A stretch of DNA of 64,000 bases from an uncultured Pseudomonadota bacterium (GTDB lineage: Bacteria > Myxococcota_A > UBA796 > SXON01): the NCBI GenBank assembly GCA_903875225.1, contig CAIQVJ010000125.1, positions 1 to 64,000 of the forward strand, written 5' to 3'. Position 1 is the first letter of the stretch, and each line of letters starts with the position of its first letter. Positions 60,032-64,000 of this stretch are shown here, piece by piece. Under the pieces are notes generated by a model. That model had not been told where the DNA came from and did no database searches. It was given only the letters and a program-made list of their open reading frames with translations. The position numbers were made by a program, and so were the translations under genes.

Positions 60032-61135
60032 TCACCCCCGGTTCACCCACTCCAGCACCCGGTTCATGTCCGCCCAGCGAGTCTGCTTGCCGTCCGCGCC
60101 GAGCAGGGTCACGACGAGGCGTCGGCCGTCGTCGGTCTGCATCACGGTGGTGAAACAGTAGCGCGCAGTGTCGGTGTAGCCGGTCTTCGCTGCCTCGATG
60201 GTCAGGTCCTCCCGGCCCACCATGCGGTCGGTGGAGAACAGGCGACGCGTATGGATCTCGGTGGCGCCCTCCCCATCGGACCCGAGGCTGCGCTGGATGT
60301 CCCAGAACGGCGCCGATGCGACCATGGACAACACGGGATGGGCCGCGACGGCGATCGTGGCGCGCGCGATGTCCCGGGCGGTGGACATGTTCTCGTCCTC
60401 GAGGCCCGAGGGATCCGCCCAGGAGGAGTGGTCCATCCCAAGCTCGGCGCTCACGACGTTCATCTGCCGGACGAAGTCCTCCACGTCCGTGCCAGCCGCC
60501 GCGGCGAGGCCGATGGCCGCACGGTTGTCTGACGCGACCAACGCGGCGCCGATGACGTCCCAGCCGTGCAGGCAATCGCCCGTCGACAGGTGCGATCGAG
60601 CGCCGGACCGCGACGGGTACTGCGCGGCAGTGACACACATGGCGTCGTCCAGGTTCGGCGCGAGCGACATGAACGTGAGCGAGCTTACCAGCTTCGTGAT
60701 CGACGCAACGGGGCGGACGTTGTCAGCGTTCTTCTCGAAGAGCACCCGCCCGGCGTCGAGATCGTAGATGAATGCTGACCGCGCGCGAAGCGCGGGACCG
60801 GTTCGCGGGCCGTCCTCCGAGAGCAGCGGCAACGCCTCGATGTCCGAGGCGGCGGGGTACCACGTGGGGCGCGCCCACGGGGCCAGATCGGCGTCCGCAT
60901 CGGGGGCCTGCAGGTCCCGCAACGCAGGCGTGCCAGCGCGCGCTACCGGTGATTTTTTGGTTTCAACCCCCGCAGTTTTCAGAACATGCACCGAGCCGGC
61001 GATCGATGCCACCGGGACCGGAGTGACCGAACCTTCCGCGCGCGGGACCGTGGAGAGACCGGCGAGTGCGACGCCTGCAAGCCCGAAAAGGCTCAAGGTC
61101 CACACCGTGACAGACGCGCGCAAGAGGGTGTTCAC
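60032..61135 (-). CDS. D-alanyl-D-alanine carboxypeptidase (penicillin-binding protein 5/6-like)
   Basis: A 367-residue serine peptidase of the S11 family from GTG 61135 (GAGG five bases upstream). An N-terminal signal/anchor spans about residues 9-28. The active site motifs are SITK (Ser nucleophile and Lys), SDN and KTGYTDTA, in the right order. It trims the terminal D-Ala from peptidoglycan stem peptides. The usual C-terminal amphipathic-helix domain is short or absent, and a Pro/Ala-rich linker of about 70 residues precedes the catalytic domain. A sigma-70-like promoter lies just upstream. Confidence 0.9.
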   Translation of the reverse strand: MNTLLRASVTVWTLSLFGLAGVALAGLSTVPRAEGSVTPVPVASIAGSVHVLKTAGVETKKSPVARAGTPALRDLQAPDADADLAPWARPTWYPAASDIEALPLLSEDGPRTGPALRARSAFIYDLDAGRVLFEKNADNVRPVASITKLVSSLTFMSLAPNLDDAMCVTAAQYPSRSGARSHLSTGDCLHGWDVIGAALVASDNRAAIGLAAAAGTDVEDFVRQMNVVSAELGMDHSSWADPSGLEDENMSTARDIARATIAVAAHPVLSMVASAPFWDIQRSLGSDGEGATEIHTRRLFSTDRMVGREDLTIEAAKTGYTDTARYCFTTVMQTDDGRRLVVTLLGADGKQTRWADMNRVLEWVNRG

Positions 61136-61158
61136 CGGATCCTCGACTGGAAACAATA

Positions 61159-61187
61159 TTGTCACCGAGTGGCCTTGCCGTGTCAAC
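61159..61187 (-). promoter_or_regulatory. sigma-70-like promoter of the D-Ala-D-Ala carboxypeptidase gene
   Basis: On the minus strand TTGACA (61187-61182) is followed after exactly 17 bases by GACAAT (61164-61159). The -10 element ends 23 bp upstream of the GTG start. The -35 hexamer matches the consensus perfectly and the -10 matches four of six, which is rare in this GC-rich window. Confidence 0.55.
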
Positions 61188-61198
61188 AGGTCGTCGTT

Positions 61199-61227
61199 GC
61201 TTTTTGTGAGGGTCGGGGGCAAAAAGC
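61199..61227. promoter_or_regulatory. inverted repeat in the divergent region before the E1-beta-like gene
   Basis: GCTTTTTG and CAAAAAGC (8-bp arms) flank 13 bases rich in G, between the carboxypeptidase promoter and the TTG start at 61307. It could be an operator or a hairpin in the leader. Evidence is symmetry only. Confidence 0.3.
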
Positions 61228-61306
61228 CGGCCCGCCCTCCCCCTGGGCGCGGAGGTTGATCGGGGCGGTGCGCCGCGCTAAGCGCGGGGCCAGCCCTGGA
61301 GCCTCG

Positions 61307-62080
61307 TTGCCTCGCGGAGACCTCGTTCGTCAGCGGTTGAGCGCCCACATCCGGGCAGGCGGCGTGGTGCTCGGCGAGGGCGCGGGCGTGCATGGAGTGT
61401 TGGTGGGCGTCGCAGCCACGCTCTCCCCGCTCTCCGAAGCAGCGACGCTCGCGATGGCCACGGGCTTTGCCCTGGCTGGAAAACGCGTGGTCGTGGAGCT
61501 CGTGGATCCGGGCGGACTCCAGCGGGCCGCGGATGCGCTCGACGACCTCGCGACGTTGGCCAGCCGCTCGGATGGCGCCTACAGCCCCGTCGTGCTGGTC
61601 CGGGTGCCGGGCGGCACCGACACGCGCAACGTTGGCGTCCCGGTGTACATCGCCGGTCGGGAGTCCGACGCCGCCGAACAGATCGACGCTGCTCTCGCGC
61701 GCGGTGGTGTGGCGGTGTTCGTGGACGACACCCACCCGGATGCCCCCGAGGGGATCGCCCCTGCCGAACCCGGCGCGCCGGTCATGCTGCGGGAGGGCGC
61801 TGCCGTGACGGTGTTCGCCAGCGGAAGCGACATCGTCGCGGCGCTCGATGGAGCCTGGAGCAGCGGTGCTGACGCCGGTGTGGTCGAGGTCCGGGGGCCG
61901 GGGGCGCTCGGTGCCGCCATCCGCTCGACGGGGCGCGTCGTGGTGGTGGGCGAGATCGCCGCGCTCCCTGCCGGCCTGCGTGAGTCCTTCTGGTCCCTCG
62001 AGGCCCCCTGGGTCAGCCTCCCGCGCGGCGCAGACGCCGATGCCGTGAGCAGCGCCATTCACACTGTTCTTGGAGCCTGA
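61307..62080 (+). CDS. E1-beta/transketolase-C-like protein, shortened
   Basis: A 257-residue protein related to the beta subunit of 2-oxo-acid dehydrogenase E1. GVVLGEGAGVHGVL, AATLAMATGFALAGKRVVVELVD and the C-terminal EGAAVTVFASGSDIVAALD ... TGRVVVVGEIAALP follow the family order. It is about 70 residues shorter than typical E1-beta (about 325), with much of the region between the two domains missing. Start TTG 61307 is preceded by GGAG five bases away; an in-frame TTG 61256 has GGAGG directly abutting it. The stop overlaps the E2 start (TGATG). Confidence 0.7.
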   Translation: MPRGDLVRQRLSAHIRAGGVVLGEGAGVHGVLVGVAATLSPLSEAATLAMATGFALAGKRVVVELVDPGGLQRAADALDDLATLASRSDGAYSPVVLVRVPGGTDTRNVGVPVYIAGRESDAAEQIDAALARGGVAVFVDDTHPDAPEGIAPAEPGAPVMLREGAAVTVFASGSDIVAALDGAWSSGADAGVVEVRGPGALGAAIRSTGRVVVVGEIAALPAGLRESFWSLEAPWVSLPRGADADAVSSAIHTVLGA

Positions 62081-63414
62081 TGATGGGCGAATCCCTGTTC
62101 GTGTTCAACCTTCCCGAGATCGGCGAAGGCGTGGTGGAGGGCGAGATCGTCCGCTGGCTCGTCAATCCGGGCGAGCCCGTCGCCACCGACCAGCCGATGT
62201 GCGAAATCATGACCGACAAGGCGACCGTGGAGATCTCCTCTCCCCGGTCCGGCCGGGTCGCGAAGCTGCACGGATCCCCGGGCGACGTCGTGAAGGTGCA
62301 CGCCCCGCTCGTGGAGATCGAGCTGGGGGTGGGCTCGGCGACGCCCGGTCCGAAACCTGTCGCCACGGCGAGCGCCCCGGCCGCCCGGCCCACCCCGGCG
62401 CCGGCCGGGCTCGCAGCGTCCACCCCACCCGCCCGGCCCGCGCCGGCCCCGGCCGCCGCGATCACGCCCACTGCGGCGCCCTCCGGCGCCACCGGGCTGC
62501 CCGCAGCCGTGGCGGCCCGACTCCCACCCCCCCCGGGGCAAAAAGCCGCTGCGTCGCCAGCAGTCCGCGCCTACGCCCGCGAGAACGACATCGACATCCA
62601 CGCGGTGGGCGGCACCGGCAAGGGTGGCCGCGTCACCCGCGAGGACATCGACCAGTTCGCTGCGCCCCCGGTCGCCCCCCCTGCGCTGCAGGCAGCGCCC
62701 GCGGCCAACCGGGGCGACGAGCACATCAAGATCATCGGACTACGCCGAAAGATCGCAGAGAAGATGGTGCAGGCCTACCGTACGGCACCGCACTTCTGCT
62801 ACGTCGACGAGGTCGACTGCTCCCGCCTGGTGGACCTCCGATCGCGCCTGAACGCGGCCGGGGCCTCCCGCGGGGTCAAGCTCTCCTACCTCCCGCTGAT
62901 CATGAAGGCGTGCGCGCAGGTGTTCCGTGAGTTTCCCACGGTGAACGCCGTGATGGACGAGGAGAACTTCACGCTCGTCGTCCGGAAGGACATCCACATC
63001 GGCCTCGCGACCGACACCGCCGCGGGGCTGTACGTGCCGGTGATCAAGCATGTCGATCAGAAGAGCGTCTCCGAGATTGGCGCCGAGATCGCCGATCTCA
63101 CGGCACGGACCCGCGAAGGGAAGGCCCGCGTGGACGAGCTGACGGGCGGCACCTTCACGATCACCTCGGTCGGCAACATCGGCGGGCGATTCGCCACCCC
63201 GATCCTCAACCACCCGGAGGTCGCCATCCTCGGCGTCAACCAGATCCACGACCGCCCCGTGGCGATCGACGGCAAGGTCGAGATCCGGCCCATGATGTAC
63301 CTCTCGCCGAGCTTCGACCACCGGGTGATCGACGGCGCAGTCGCCGCGCGGTTCGTCAGCGCGCTCAAGGCGATCCTGGAGAACCCCGAGACCCTGCTGC
63401 TGGACCTCCGGTGA
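62080..63414 (+). CDS. 2-oxo-acid dehydrogenase E2 (dihydrolipoyl acyltransferase)
   Basis: A 444-residue acyltransferase. A single lipoyl domain carries lipoyl Lys47 in EIMTDKATVEI. A Pro/Ala-rich linker leads to the E3-binding domain (SPAVRAYARENDIDIHAVGGTGKGGRVTREDI). The catalytic core includes RKIAEKMVQAYRTAPHFCY and the active-site His414 with Asp418 in FDHRVIDG. The lipoyl and core features fit branched-chain or pyruvate E2. It is flanked by E1-beta-like and E1-alpha-like genes, with stop and starts overlapping (TGATG, GTGA). Confidence 0.95.
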   Translation: MMGESLFVFNLPEIGEGVVEGEIVRWLVNPGEPVATDQPMCEIMTDKATVEISSPRSGRVAKLHGSPGDVVKVHAPLVEIELGVGSATPGPKPVATASAPAARPTPAPAGLAASTPPARPAPAPAAAITPTAAPSGATGLPAAVAARLPPPPGQKAAASPAVRAYARENDIDIHAVGGTGKGGRVTREDIDQFAAPPVAPPALQAAPAANRGDEHIKIIGLRRKIAEKMVQAYRTAPHFCYVDEVDCSRLVDLRSRLNAAGASRGVKLSYLPLIMKACAQVFREFPTVNAVMDEENFTLVVRKDIHIGLATDTAAGLYVPVIKHVDQKSVSEIGAEIADLTARTREGKARVDELTGGTFTITSVGNIGGRFATPILNHPEVAILGVNQIHDRPVAIDGKVEIRPMMYLSPSFDHRVIDGAVAARFVSALKAILENPETLLLDLR

Positions 63415-63968
63415 CCGGGCACGCGCTCCCCGTGGAGGGTGTGGATCTGGGCGGCGCGGTCGAACGACTGCGCGCGCTTCACTCCGGCGCTGCGCTTGTC
63501 TCCGGTCGGGGACTGGAGGCGCTGATCGCGGGAGCCGCGCTCGCCGTCTCCCGGCGGACGTGGATCCTCCCGGGCCGCCGCGAGATGGGCGCCGCGCTGC
63601 TTCGCGGCGCGAACGCCGACGCGTTGCACACCGCCCGCCCGTTCCGCGTCATCCCCGCCGGCCCCTCGCCCAGCGCGCGCGCCGGGCAGGCGGTTGGGCT
63701 CGGGATGGCGGGCGAGCCCGCTCTCTGTTTCCTCGGCACAGGGAGCGTGGCGTACGGCACACTCGTGGAGGTACTCGGCAACATCGTTCCCGGCGTGCAG
63801 TTCGTGGTCGGTTGGTACGAACGCCCCGGTCCGTTCGCCCGGCCGCTCTCCCCCGCCGTGCTCTTCCAGGCTGCGGGACTCGCGGTCGCGGAGGTCGACG
63901 GCACCAACGCGGTCGCGGTGTTCGACGCTGTGCGCACCGGCGCGGCGCTGGTGCTGGCCCGGCTGTAG
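63411..63968 (+). CDS. E1-alpha-like protein, shortened and degenerate
   Basis: A 185-residue protein from GTG 63411, overlapping the E2 stop. It matches the alpha subunit of 2-oxo-acid dehydrogenase E1 only in part. GRREMGAALLRG resembles the opening region. LGTGSVAYGTLVEVLGNIVPGVQFVVGWYE aligns with the ThDP motif (family G-D-G-x(8)-E-x-x-N), but the Asp of GDG is Thr. E1-alpha is normally 330-360 residues. ThDP and metal binding are therefore doubtful. The operon's function may be structural, regulatory, or a novel variant. Confidence 0.65.
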   Translation: MTGHALPVEGVDLGGAVERLRALHSGAALVSGRGLEALIAGAALAVSRRTWILPGRREMGAALLRGANADALHTARPFRVIPAGPSPSARAGQAVGLGMAGEPALCFLGTGSVAYGTLVEVLGNIVPGVQFVVGWYERPGPFARPLSPAVLFQAAGLAVAEVDGTNAVAVFDAVRTGAALVLARL

Positions 63969-64000
63969 CACGCCCCGGGGTCAGCCCTCAGGGCGTGCGG

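Overview
The window is a high-GC chromosomal segment, about two thirds G+C by eye. It most resembles Myxococcota (former Deltaproteobacteria). The support is the many surface lipoproteins with Asp/Thr/Ser/Ala-rich linkers, FG-GAP and MopE-type Asp-rich repeats, C-terminal tails of the form Cys-rich patch, hydrophobic helix, Arg cluster (MYXO-CTERM-like), and a TIGR04552-like gene beside mfd. Species and genus cannot be told from this sequence alone. I see no rRNA, tRNA, CRISPR array, intact insertion sequence or replication origin.

Layout. 1-2.3 kb: a phage-flavoured left edge with a beta-helix (tail-spike/pectate-lyase-like) gene, a small beta-rich gene, an AT-rich promoter region, and two opposed pairs of 31-bp-period repeats that look like transposon-end remnants. 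2.3-7.5 kb: an FG-GAP surface protein, a receptor-L-like lipoprotein and an M19-like hydrolase. 7.5-14.9 kb: an Fpg-family DNA glycosylase whose catalytic proline follows an ATC codon, then a plus-strand operon of a membrane protein, mfd, a TIGR04552-like gene and an envelope protein. 14.9-28.2 kb: a long minus-strand run read as CaCA exchanger, HrpB helicase, M1-like peptidase, M16-like peptidase, BNR-repeat protein, CotH-kinase lipoprotein and DsbA-like oxidoreductase. 28.2-34.3 kb: small envelope proteins, an extracellular metalloprotease, an ABC ATPase without a permease, and a MopE-repeat lipoprotein. 34.3-37.8 kb: a 98-bp tandem repeat, a ribH-nusB-MazG operon and an FG-GAP lipoprotein pair. 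37.9-45.7 kb: glgC, then minus-strand genes for a beta-propeller-like protein, an MFS transporter, a CysQ/IMPase phosphatase, a lipoprotein, a DUF2934 protein and an ATPase-TPR protein with a degenerate Walker A. 45.7-46.2 kb: a duplicated 133-bp repeat with strong inverted repeats. 46.2-55.6 kb: a small lipoprotein, the MoxR-DUF58-transglutaminase operon, a PAS hybrid histidine kinase, an L,D-transpeptidase lipoprotein and a clostripain-like protease. 55.7-59.3 kb: an acyl-CoA-ligase-like enzyme overlapping an LpxL-like acyltransferase, then a frameshifted flippase-like gene. 59.4-64 kb: a duplicated zinc-ribbon membrane protein, a D-Ala-D-Ala carboxypeptidase, and an operon of shortened E1-beta-like, complete E2 and shortened E1-alpha-like proteins.

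How the genes fit together. DNA maintenance (Fpg, Mfd, HrpB) and basic metabolism (ribH, nusB, glgC, MazG) alternate with cell-envelope functions. Most envelope genes encode lipoproteins or exported enzymes acting on peptidoglycan, peptides or unknown surface ligands. Many genes overlap by ATGA, GTGA or TGATG, so tight operons and translational coupling are common. The points most worth follow-up are the non-ATG/GTG/TTG starts of the glycosylase (ATC) and HrpB (CTG), the intergenic repeat families at 34.4 and 45.8 kb, the transposon-end-like repeats at 1.9-2.1 kb, and the 2-oxo-acid-dehydrogenase-like operon whose E1 subunits are short and lack the ThDP GDG motif.
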